In this document: piece by piece, positions 8,272 to 15,279 of the stretch
Position numbering within the stretch: position 1 is the stretch's first letter
Layout: every line of letters begins with the position of its first letter
Origin: Salinispora fenicalii
Lineage (GTDB): Bacteria > Actinomycetota > Actinomycetes > Mycobacteriales > Micromonosporaceae
Length of the DNA: 64,000 nucleotides
Reading direction: 5' to 3'
Assembly: GCF_000514815.1 (NCBI RefSeq)
Contig: NZ_AZWQ01000019.1
Location: forward strand, 62,001-126,000
Notes under the pieces: model-generated
The model's database searches: none
Seen by the model: the letters and a program-made list of their open reading frames with translations, nothing else
What the model was told of the DNA's origin: nothing
Program-made: the position numbers and the translations under genes

Positions 8272-8742
8272 ATGGCGACATGGCAGGTCGGTCCATTCGA
8301 CAACGACGACGCGGTCGAGTGGTGCGGCGCACTCGAGCACACCACGCCTGATCAACGGTCGTATCTAGTACGCCGCACCCTCGAGGTGGCGGTCTCGGCG
8401 GGACGTGCCCTCGCCCCAGAGGATGCCGCTCGAGCCATCGCCGCAGCGGCTACCGTTCTCCAATCAATTACCGGCATCCCCGTCTCAAACTCGGCCTACG
8501 CCCCGCACTTTCTCCTCGATCGCGACGACATCCCGGTCAACTCCCCGCTGCGTGAACTGGCCACGCGGTCGCTCGACGCGGTGCTGGCCGATGAGTCGTC
8601 GTGGCGCCTACGGTGGGCTGAGAACATAGAAGGGGAGGAGGCGCTGAGAGTCATCGAAGACCTCCGCGTCAGCCTCGCCGACAGCGGCGCCGTCGAGTCG
8701 CCTCAGGCCAGCGATCAAACAGATCGTGGTACTTCTCGTTGA
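8272..8742 (+). CDS. DUF4259-like protein
   Basis: A 156-residue soluble protein with the N-terminal signature MATWQVGPFDNDDAVEWC, typical of the DUF4259 family (usual form MGxWGxGxFxNDxAxD). The function of that family is not established; members often lie in accessory regions near toxin or defence genes. ATG 8272 is preceded by a strong GAGGAGGAG ribosome binding site. The last about 30 residues are Ser/Asp/Gln-rich and look disordered. It diverges from the methyltransferase cassette, with 180 bases between them. Another reading frame that looks like a toxin-gene relic overlaps its 3' end. Confidence 0.75.
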   Translation: MATWQVGPFDNDDAVEWCGALEHTTPDQRSYLVRRTLEVAVSAGRALAPEDAARAIAAAATVLQSITGIPVSNSAYAPHFLLDRDDIPVNSPLRELATRSLDAVLADESSWRLRWAENIEGEEALRVIEDLRVSLADSGAVESPQASDQTDRGTSR

Positions 8743-9015
8743 ACGTACCGGCACTACCCGGCAGGCTATCGAGGCAGCGGTCGCTGAAGCACGACGACTG
8801 GGATCGTCGGGAAACTAGCCGGGGCTGGTGGCCCCGCACCCGCCAGCCCCGCCCCCAACTCCACCGCCGCCGACGGCCCGACCACGACAGCAGCCGCCAC
8901 AGATGACCCAGCCATCCCCGAATCGAGTCCCACATCCTGCAGCCGGCCGCCAACCGGCGTTCCCGGCGGCTCGCCCACTGGGCCCCGAACGAAGATCCCA
9001 CCACGCGAGGACACG
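8714..9015 (+). pseudogene. Relic of the N-terminal/linker part of a polymorphic toxin
   Basis: Two open frames without start codons sit here. The first reads IKQIVVLLVERTGTTRQAIE... and stops at 8817. The second is open from 8788, reads GIVGKLAGAGG and then a Pro/Ala/Ser/Thr-rich linker, and runs in frame through GPRTKIPPREDT into the toxin module that starts at 9016. Joining the two near 8795-8805 gives a continuous helical end plus linker, as expected of the C-terminal part of a longer secreted toxin. I read this as the decayed delivery portion of a polymorphic toxin. No upstream delivery domain (RHS, haemagglutinin, LXG) is visible. Confidence 0.45.
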
Positions 9016-9417
9016 GTGGTACAACGCTCGCTGGAGTTAGAAAACGAGTGCGCCGACACTCTCGCCCACGACGGCTACCGCGTACATCAGAACCCGACGC
9101 GGCAGGAAATCGCCGACGCCCGCCAGAACACCGGCGACAGGGGGAAGCCGGATAAGGATCCGGACTACCTCATCGAGGGCCACGTCTTCGACTGCTACTC
9201 CCCCACTGCCGGCAAGGCGGTACGCGGGGTATGGACGGAGGTGTCACAGAAAGTAGCGAGGCAACAGACCCAGCGAGTGGTGTTGAACCTGTGCGACTGG
9301 CGCGGCGACATCGCCGGCCTGCGAAAGCAGTTCAACGACTGGCCGGTCCCGCACCTCAAGGAACTGGCAGCGGTGACCCGAAACGGTGCGATCATTCAGA
9401 TCGTCCGACGAGACTGA
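9016..9417 (+). CDS. CdiA-CT-like toxin module (predicted tRNA nuclease), possibly orphan
   Basis: The 133-residue product resembles the C-terminal toxin domain found in some CdiA and polymorphic toxins annotated as tRNA nucleases: LELENECADTLAHDGYRV, DPDYLIEGHVFDCYSP, GVWTEVSQKVARQQTQRVV and LRKQFNDWPVPHLKEL. I chose GTG 9016, preceded by GAGG at 9007-9010, but the frame is open upstream into a Pro-rich linker without any start codon, so this may be the surviving end of a larger secreted toxin. The immunity candidate begins 15 bases downstream, the usual order. Cytoplasmic expression from this GTG would need the immunity protein. The family call rests on motif memory and should be tested by profile search; target specificity is unknown. 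Confidence 0.7.
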   Translation: MVQRSLELENECADTLAHDGYRVHQNPTRQEIADARQNTGDRGKPDKDPDYLIEGHVFDCYSPTAGKAVRGVWTEVSQKVARQQTQRVVLNLCDWRGDIAGLRKQFNDWPVPHLKELAAVTRNGAIIQIVRRD

Positions 9418-9432
9418 GAAGGCAGGCAACAC

Positions 9433-9885
9433 GTGGGCATCGAATACCGACTGACCCTAGCCGGCGACATCCCCCTGGAAGACCTCGCGTCCCTCGTCGC
9501 CCCGCACGGCGTCGAGGAGTCAACCCTGCCCGGCTACCCCCGGCTGCTCACCGCCGACCTCGGGGAGGAACTCGGCTACACCGTCACCGTTTCCGCAGGC
9601 AGCAGCGGCTACTTCGACGCCGAAGACGACGACGGCACCCAGTGGGAATGGGAACCCGACACCTACACCAACATCATCTTCGACCTACGCAAGAACAACC
9701 CACCCGAAGACGTGGTCCCAACAATGGTGTCAGCCGTGGCCCGTGTCCTCACCGACCGGCCGGAAGACGCCGCGTTCGTACTCAACGGCAACTGGCTCCT
9801 GCTGACACGAGTCACGGGACAGCTACGCGAACACCGGCCAACCTGGTGGGACAACTACGACGTCAAAGGCGTGATCCTCCGCTGA
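9433..9885 (+). CDS. Probable immunity protein for the CdiA-CT-like toxin
   Basis: A 150-residue acidic, soluble protein starting at GTG 9433, 15 bases after the toxin stop, with an AAGGCAGG-like site overlapping the toxin end. It begins MGIEYRLTLAGDIPLEDLAS, contains an acidic EDDDGTQWEWEPDTYTNIIF segment, and ends near WWDNYDVKGVILR. The start and the overall size recall SitI3-type immunity proteins of polymorphic toxin systems. The position immediately behind a toxin domain and the acidic character support an immunity role: binding and blocking the toxin in the cytoplasm. Family assignment is tentative. Confidence 0.65.
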   Translation: MGIEYRLTLAGDIPLEDLASLVAPHGVEESTLPGYPRLLTADLGEELGYTVTVSAGSSGYFDAEDDDGTQWEWEPDTYTNIIFDLRKNNPPEDVVPTMVSAVARVLTDRPEDAAFVLNGNWLLLTRVTGQLREHRPTWWDNYDVKGVILR

Positions 9886-10140
9886 GCCACTTCCGCGACA
9901 TCCTCGCTGGCCCAACTCAGAGCGCCGCCTCCGGAAGGCGTAAGCCTTCGTGGCGCTGCCCTCGGCGAAGACGCATGGCTCCACGCAGGAGCCGCGCATC
10001 CCCTACCGAGGTCACGGCAGCCGGCCCTGTTGTACGAGATTGCGGAAGTCCCCTGTCCCGCCCTCACCGTCGTGGATCTGCACCCGGTGGTGTGCCGTGC
10101 CCTGTGCGCCGTCACCTGTGTGCTGTGCTGGGCATGCGAT

Positions 10141-10222
10141 GTATACCGGGGGAATCGAACCCCCGCGCCTGCCCTCGGCGCTCCAGGAGTGAGCCGGATT
10201 GCCCGCCGGCTCGCGGGTACGT
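10141..10222 (-). other. tRNA-like element lacking canonical features
   Basis: On the minus strand three stem-loops follow one another. The first is a 7-bp stem (10191-10212). The second is a 5-bp stem with a 7-base loop, the geometry of an anticodon arm (10165-10181). The third is a perfect T-arm of 5-bp stem and TTCGATT loop (10148-10164). Five of seven acceptor pairs can form between GTACC near 10216-10220 and GGTATAC at 10141-10147. There is no U33, no variable loop and no encoded CCA. It is either a decayed tRNA or a mobile-element attachment remnant. The first stem-loop could alternatively act as terminator of the DIP1984 gene. The rest of 9886-10256 shows nothing recognisable. Confidence 0.35.
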
Positions 10223-10256
10223 GCACGCCTCCACGTCGGCTACCTGCTCCGCAACA

Positions 10257-10724
10257 TCAGTCGAGCAGATCGACCTCCCAATTCGTCCGCTGGATCAACG
10301 TGTCCACCTCGCGTAACTGCCGGGCGAGGTCGTCAGCCTGCCTGCGTAACTCACTCACCGACAGCGCCGGAACCATCGTCAACTCCGAGCGCAGCTGCCG
10401 ATACCCACGCTGACCTTCACCCGCAGCGGCGTCCGCGGCGGACGTGACCACGCTGTGCCGCAGCCGGAGCACATCGCGATGCGCGAGCGCGTCGGTAAGT
10501 GTGCCCCCCTCCCGTACGACGATGGCAGCGTTGGTGCGGTTAATCCGCCGGATCAACGACTCCAGCTCACCGAGCACCTCGCCCGCCTCCGCGAGGAGCG
10601 CCGACGCGTCCTCAGCTGGCGTCTCACCCTCCTGATAGCGGGCGCTAGCCGTGATGCGGGCACGGAGTTGTTCAGCGCGGCGCGCCGCGTCCGAACGCAG
10701 CGCCAATGCCTCAGCAAGCTTCAT
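10257..10724 (-). CDS. DIP1984-family protein
   Basis: A 155-residue helical protein. MKLAEALALRSDAARRAEQL at the N-terminus, LIRRINRTNAAIVV and ALAHRDVLRLRHSVV in the middle and LREVDTLIQRTNWEVDLLD at the end are characteristic of the DIP1984 family (named from Corynebacterium diphtheriae), whose function is unknown. Length agrees with family members of about 150-160 residues. I chose ATG 10724 because the family starts MKLAEAL; ATG 10733 and TTG 10742 are in frame upstream. Heptad-like charge patterns suggest a long antiparallel coiled coil. It stands alone in an accessory region. Confidence 0.85.
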   Translation of the reverse strand: MKLAEALALRSDAARRAEQLRARITASARYQEGETPAEDASALLAEAGEVLGELESLIRRINRTNAAIVVREGGTLTDALAHRDVLRLRHSVVTSAADAAAGEGQRGYRQLRSELTMVPALSVSELRRQADDLARQLREVDTLIQRTNWEVDLLD

Positions 10725-11233
10725 GGGCACCATTATGACCAACGAAGATCAGCACCGCTGCCCCATTAATGCTGACGGGTTGGCAGCCGGACACCCAGCG
10801 CCGCTACCCCCATCAACGGATGCGGCGGCGCAACCCCAACCAGAGTCAGTACGACATCTCGCGACAACGACGTGCCCACGATGAACCCTCCACACGCTCG
10901 CCCCAGATCGGGTCACTTCCCACCTCGGCACTCGAAGCCCGGCACCGTCACCGCCGGGCCGTCTCCCACCGGCCAGCCAGGGCCATTTCGCCGGGAGCGG
11001 GACCCTTCGCGACCTTCGATGATGTGCGCGGTGTGTGCTCTCCAGCGGATGCCAACCTGGGCGAACCGATGCCAACACGGGCCACTGCGGGCGACCGCCG
11101 GTCGCAACCCGGGGTACGTGTGCTCGGGGTGTGGTCCTGGGCTGCGACAACGGCGGTCCGGGTGACGTGGGTGAACGTGGGCCACTCCCTGCCACCCCAG
11201 GTGAACCCCCGGGTCGCTAGACTGGGCGCTCGC
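10725..11233. other. 509-base region without a supported gene upstream of tRNA-Arg
   Basis: No reading frame here has a convincing start and codon bias. A plus-strand frame near 11020-11165 encodes a Cys pattern (CAVC ... CSGCG) like a small zinc ribbon, but lacks a ribosome binding site and may be a relic. TAGACT at 11218-11223, about 11 bases before the tRNA, is a plausible -10 box for the tRNA. Confidence 0.35.
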
Positions 11234-11306
11234 GCCCTCGTAGCTCAGGGGATAGAGCAACGGTTTCCTAAACCGTGTGTCGCAGGTTCGATTCCTGCCG
11301 GGGGCA
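11234..11306 (+). tRNA. tRNA-Arg (anticodon CCT)
   Basis: A 73-base cloverleaf is readable. The acceptor GCCCTCG (11234-11240) pairs with CGGGGGC (11299-11305), and the D-arm follows with GGGGATAG. The anticodon stem ACGGT/ACCGT encloses the loop TTCCTAA, giving anticodon CCT for AGG codons. The T-arm is GCAGG TTCGATT CCTGC, and the discriminator is A at 11306. CCA is not fully encoded (CC then T). The 3' part of this gene serves as one copy of a 39-bp direct repeat, so it was very probably the attachment site of an integrated element. Confidence 0.95.
11265..11303 (+). repeat. attL/attR-like direct repeat, copy 1 (within tRNA-Arg)
   Basis: Thirty-nine bases from the anticodon loop to the acceptor stem of tRNA-Arg(CCT) recur identically at 12805-12843. 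After the repeat the copies differ by one G. Repetition of a tRNA 3' end at the far end of an inserted segment is the hallmark of site-specific integration by a tyrosine integrase. Confidence 0.85.
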
Positions 11307-11544
11307 CCTCGAAGACCAGCCGAAACGCTATCTGAACTGGAAATACATACGCTGTTCAATTCGCACAGATGTACCAGCGTAGGTCACCGAAAGTCGCTGC
11401 TTGTCGTAGGTCGCGGAACATACGCGGAATGACCTTGAGGGCGTCCGCCCAAGGCAGCCGCTGGATATTGAGCAAGATCCTGAAGTTCCCCCGATAGCTC
11501 GGAGGCTTTCGATCATGCTCTGCTGGAGCTGAAGGGAGTCATCC

Positions 11545-11640
11545 CTGGCAGCACCGAAGAAGTACCCCGATGAGCTGCGTGAACCTGCGGTGCGCTGGGA
11601 CGGGAGTCGGACCCGAAGCCCGTGATCCGCCAGCTTTCCC
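11545..11640 (+). pseudogene. IS3-type orfA transposase relic
   Basis: Translation from 11545 gives L(M)AAPKKYPDELREPAVRW, the start of IS3-family OrfA proteins (AAPKKYPDELRERAVRM...), but the initiator is CTG rather than ATG and the frame is lost within about 25 codons. Only the very 5' end of the transposase remains; no terminal inverted repeats or orfB are visible. 11307-11544 shows nothing else recognisable. Confidence 0.65.
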
Positions 11641-11851
11641 TCGGAACTCGACCCGACCTGGCGACGGTCGTGACGCTCGTTGACGAGCTGAAAGATCGCT
11701 TCGGGGCGAGCCCACGAGCGGGCACGAGGGGAAGCCAGCCTTGCCGCCGGCCGCAGGCGTTTCAGGCATCACGACCGCTTGAGCACGCTCCTCCAAACTG
11801 CAGCAGTCCGCATCCAGTCCTCACGTTGCGCGCCCAGTACATCATGAGGCG

Positions 11852-12433
11852 GTGGATGGAGGAGTTCAGCTGCGCCGCAACACAGCGAAAGCGCGCGGGA
11901 ACTACCTGTTCATGGCTTTCATTGGGGCCAGCGGCTGGGGCGCGGCCCGGTACTCCGAGGCGGATCCGAACTCCGTCTTCACCAACACCGGACCCGTCAA
12001 GTACGCCGGCGCGGCTTTCTTCCTCGTCGCCACCTGCGCCCTAGCCTCTCTCCTCTGGCCCTTCGTTATCAACGTCGACGACGACGGGATGACCCTTCGG
12101 TCGCGTGGCGTCACGGCGCGGCTGCCGTGGAGTTCGGTCGAGATGCTGACTGCGGCGAAGAGCGACACGGACTGGATGGACCCGATGTTGCAGCTCCGGG
12201 TGGCTCCGGGAGTGCGGATCAAGGGGCGCATCGGCAGCGACAACGACGGGCGGCGGGTGTACAACCTGCTGCCGCTTGAGGACTTCACCTTTCCGCCCGA
12301 GCAGGTGGTCGCCATCCTGAGGGAGCGCAGCGGCGGCAAAGTAGAGGCCCAGGATTACCTCAACTATCGGGCGGGCAAGAGAGCGGTCGCACGGTGGTTG
12401 ACCGACGAGGACGGCGATGACCGCAACGGTTGA
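11852..12433 (+). CDS. Membrane protein with PH-like cytoplasmic domain, unknown
   Basis: Up to 193 residues. There is one clear transmembrane segment (YAGAAFFLVATCALASLLWPFVI is longer than needed; core FFLVATCALASLLWPFVI near residues 56-73) and possibly a second short hydrophobic stretch near residue 20. After it comes a soluble part, INVDDDGMTLRSRGVTARLP followed by WSSVEMLTAAKSD, resembling bacterial PH-like domains. The start is uncertain: GTG 11852 has only a weak ribosome binding site, and ATG 11912 is in frame. It is the only intact gene between the two tRNA-Arg direct repeats and so is probable cargo of the integrated element. Function unknown. Confidence 0.55.
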   Translation: MDGGVQLRRNTAKARGNYLFMAFIGASGWGAARYSEADPNSVFTNTGPVKYAGAAFFLVATCALASLLWPFVINVDDDGMTLRSRGVTARLPWSSVEMLTAAKSDTDWMDPMLQLRVAPGVRIKGRIGSDNDGRRVYNLLPLEDFTFPPEQVVAILRERSGGKVEAQDYLNYRAGKRAVARWLTDEDGDDRNG

Positions 12434-12804
12434 CAGCAACGGTGCTGGGCGGGCCGAGGCGGCAGCGAACTAGCAGAGCGCTGGGACCAGCGGCTGCTCC
12501 TTCTCCGCACCGAGTTGGACAATCCGGCCGGGGGCAATAGATCGGGAGGTGGCTGTACAGCTGTCGGTGCAGCCAAGCCGGCCGACATGCCCGACCGGAG
12601 ACCGACCGCAGCCGACATGGCGAGCAGGTCAGCAGCCGTCACCGACGGCAGCTGATAGCAAAACTTGATCTTTGCAAGGTAGGGGCAGCACGCTTGCGGC
12701 TCGCCGGGCTTCGTGCAGAGTGTGTGCAGTGATCTTGTCATGTGGAACCAGTCGGCATCCCGGAGGCGCGGGCCAACACCACAGAGGCGAGACTGGCTGA
12801 GTCC
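12434..12804. other. 371-base stretch before the second tRNA repeat
   Basis: I see no supported gene. Short open frames on both strands lack starts with ribosome binding sites. An integrase gene, expected inside an element bounded by tRNA repeats, is not found here or elsewhere between the repeats. Confidence 0.4.
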
Positions 12805-12843
12805 TTCCTAAACCGTGTGTCGCAGGTTCGATTCCTGCCGGGG
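12805..12843 (+). repeat. attL/attR-like direct repeat, copy 2 (tRNA-Arg 3' end)
   Basis: Identical over 39 bases to 11265-11303. The upstream half of the tRNA (acceptor 5' strand and D-arm) is absent here, so this is not a functional tRNA but an attachment-site duplicate marking the right end of a 1.54-kb insertion. Confidence 0.85.
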
Positions 12844-12967
12844 CACCAGGCAAAACAAGAAATCAACTAATCACGATGTCAGTCGCATGGCCTCACCGTG
12901 GCCTCACGACCTTCGCGACACGGCGAGACTCGTGCCCCAACGGATGCCTGCCACCTTACCGCGAGGG

Positions 12968-13318
12968 TCAATTTGTGTCGGGTTGGCGGGAGCGCACCAA
13001 TAGGTAGCCGGCGTAGGCCGCGAGCGCGATGGCTGCCAGCGCGGCGGGCGGCCCGGTGAGTGCGCGGGCGCTGCTGCGGGAAGCCAGCGCGGCGCCGAAG
13101 GACTGGTCGGCCAGGAGCGACCAGCGCGACCGCCAGGACAGAGCCGATCCCGCCGACAGCGCGGAGCCGACGGACAGGATCGATCCGGCCGACCCGACAC
13201 TGGCGATGGAGGCGATCGAGCCGACACTGCCGATGGACAGTACTGAGCCGTGGGAGCCGATCGACAGCAAGGAGTCTGTGGACCACAGTGACAGCCGTGA
13301 GGAGCCGGTAGAGGTCAT
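12968..13318 (-). CDS. Small membrane protein with Ser/Gly/Ile repeats
   Basis: The 116-residue product starts MTSTGSSRLSLWSTDSLLS. Between about residues 18 and 62 it consists of short-period repeats of the kind SIGS, VGSI, SVGSA, spaced about every three to six residues. A basic stretch and a C-terminal transmembrane helix (PPAALAAIALAAYAGYLLV) end with RSRQPDTN. Similar SIGS-repeat proteins of unknown function occur widely in actinomycetes. The repeats could form a narrow beta-solenoid-like or polar-zipper structure; that is speculation. ATG 13318 is preferred over an upstream in-frame codon at 13336 because the family begins MTS; no strong ribosome binding site is seen. Confidence 0.6.
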   Translation of the reverse strand: MTSTGSSRLSLWSTDSLLSIGSHGSVLSIGSVGSIASIASVGSAGSILSVGSALSAGSALSWRSRWSLLADQSFGAALASRSSARALTGPPAALAAIALAAYAGYLLVRSRQPDTN

Positions 13319-13599
13319 GAGCGGATTATGCGGCACTCCGGTGGTACACGCGGCTCATTGGAGCTGAGACACGGCTGGGTAGTCGTTGGCGTATGGGGAA
13401 GCATCATGCCCGATACGACTGTCCCGCATCGCCGACGCCCGGTGTGGCGTGCCTCGGCGGCATGCTCGGGCGCACCAACCTCGGTCTGGTGCTGCGCGGT
13501 CTCGACTCGACAGGCCCGGACAGGTCAAGACACATGAATAGACCATTCGACACCTATCATTCCTGGCAGGGCAAATAGTCGTTAATGTGATGGGAAATC

Positions 13600-14901
13600 A
13601 TGAACAAGAGCGCAAAGGTGACCACTACCCGCACCGCCGCGATCGCTGCGGTCGCCGCCACCACCGCATTCGTGATGATGGGCAACGTGGTCAGCGCCGC
13701 GCCCGTCGGCCCGATCGACCCCGTCCAGGCCACCGAGGGATTCCTGGTCATGACGGAGGGAAACGCGACGTTGATCGGTACGGAGAACGAGGGGACGCTC
13801 GCCGTGGGCGGAGACCTCGTATTCGCGCAGTATCAGCTAGCAGTGGTGAGCGCGGGAAACTTCTTCGCCCCCGGCGAGAACAACCCGACAGCGCTCGTGG
13901 TTGACGGGCAGGTGGACTTTGTGAACAGTCTGCCCGCCACCCGCCTCCAGGTTCTGCAGAGTGGCTACGCCAAGATCGGAAATCTGACCGACACCTTCGT
14001 GCGGAATTTTGACAACAACAACGCACCGGCCAATACGCGGATCCTGCCGGCCAACGACTACGACGCCGCACCCCGGATCGAACTCGTCACCAACCAGTCG
14101 GTACCGAGTGTCGGCCCGGTCTCGGTGATCGACTTCGCGGAGGCGTTCCAGACCTTCCGGTCGAACTCCACCGAGCTCGCGACGTGCCAGAACACCGTCG
14201 TGCTGCAGGACCCGAACGGCAACCCGATCTCCTCTCCCATCCCACCGGGGACCAACGCCGTCATCAACCTGAGCTCGAACACCACGAACGTGCTCAACAT
14301 CAACTCAACCGATCTGGACAACATCAGCGTCCTGACCTTTGCCGATCAGCCGACCGCGAACGGCCCGTTGTTGGTCAACGTCAACACCACCGACGTGGGG
14401 GACACCTTCGCCTGGACCGCACCGAACTTCGCCGGCATCGGCGGGCCCGAAGCCCGCTTCATCCTGTTCAACTTCCCCACGGCCACCGCACTCACCCTCG
14501 CGCCCGGCGGCGCCACGGTCGAAGGAACGATCTACGCGCCGCGGGCCGACTTCACCGATCTTGACCAGAGCAACACCGAAGGCAGCATCATCACGCGTAC
14601 CCTGGAGCACCGCGGCGGGGAAATCCACGACTACCCCTTCAGCACAACGCTCGCCTGCGACAGCGCTTCCCCGACGGCCAGCCCGACGGCGACGCCGACC
14701 ACCACACCGTCCGGCACACCGACCGCTGATCCGACGGTGACCCCGACCGTCACGCCAAGCCCGACCGGGACCGACCTACCGATCACCGGATCGTCCAGCG
14801 GGTCGATGCTCTTCGCCGGCAGCCTGGCCGTCCTGACGGGCACCGCCCTCCTGCTCACAATCGGTCTCACCCACCGGCGCCGGCGCTCCGCCGGAAGCTA
14901 A
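13600..14901 (+). CDS. Choice-of-anchor A family surface protein with sortase signal
   Basis: The 433-residue protein has a signal peptide (positively charged start, hydrophobic TRTAAIAAVAATTAFVMM, cleavage likely after VSAAP at about residue 34). A choice-of-anchor A domain follows (about 38-350), recognisable from EGFLVMTEGNATLIGTENEG, TLAVGGDLVF and ATVEGTIYAPRADFTDLDQ. Then comes a Ser/Pro/Thr linker of PT repeats (about 355-393), and a sorting signal LPITG, a hydrophobic helix and a basic tail HRRRRSAG. It is expected to be exported and joined to peptidoglycan by a class E/F-type sortase; no sortase gene is in the window. Role unknown, perhaps adhesion. GGGAAATC precedes ATG 13600. It looks monocistronic. 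Confidence 0.88.
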   Translation: MNKSAKVTTTRTAAIAAVAATTAFVMMGNVVSAAPVGPIDPVQATEGFLVMTEGNATLIGTENEGTLAVGGDLVFAQYQLAVVSAGNFFAPGENNPTALVVDGQVDFVNSLPATRLQVLQSGYAKIGNLTDTFVRNFDNNNAPANTRILPANDYDAAPRIELVTNQSVPSVGPVSVIDFAEAFQTFRSNSTELATCQNTVVLQDPNGNPISSPIPPGTNAVINLSSNTTNVLNINSTDLDNISVLTFADQPTANGPLLVNVNTTDVGDTFAWTAPNFAGIGGPEARFILFNFPTATALTLAPGGATVEGTIYAPRADFTDLDQSNTEGSIITRTLEHRGGEIHDYPFSTTLACDSASPTASPTATPTTTPSGTPTADPTVTPTVTPSPTGTDLPITGSSSGSMLFAGSLAVLTGTALLLTIGLTHRRRRSAGS

Positions 14902-15279
14902 GCGACCGGTCGGGGCATCCAACAGTGCCGCCCTGACGCCCAAACCCACCGTAGGTGAGGCGGGAGCACAGCTATCGGCGCTCACGCCGGCACCGCACGA
15001 ACGATGGCCTGGGTAACGAAACCACTGCCTGCCCAACCAACCCAAACATCGTGTACGCCGCGAACACCGTCACCAATGCGTTAGACGAACTGACCAACGT
15101 TCCCACCACTCCATAGCCAGCCCATAAACGCGCCCGGGGACACCGGCTACCCAAATTCCTGGGCTGCTGCGCGGTCAGTAAGGCCCACGATCCTGATCCT
15201 GGCGCGAAACCGGAGCCCGACGACGGCCGGCAAATCGTTAGGATGCAGCGGCGCTGTGCGAGTGGGAGGTGAGTGCGAC
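14902..15279. other. 378-base intergenic stretch upstream of mycP
   Basis: No supported gene. A minus-strand frame between about 14990 and 15110 encodes a hydrophobic stretch (SNALVTVFAAYTMFGLVGQA) that looks like a relic of a membrane protein, but it has no start codon with a ribosome binding site. No clear terminator for the preceding surface-protein gene was found. Confidence 0.3.

Noticed and set aside
12805-12846. Second tRNA-Arg gene
   Set aside because: Only the 3' part from the anticodon loop is present; the D-arm and 5' acceptor strand are missing.
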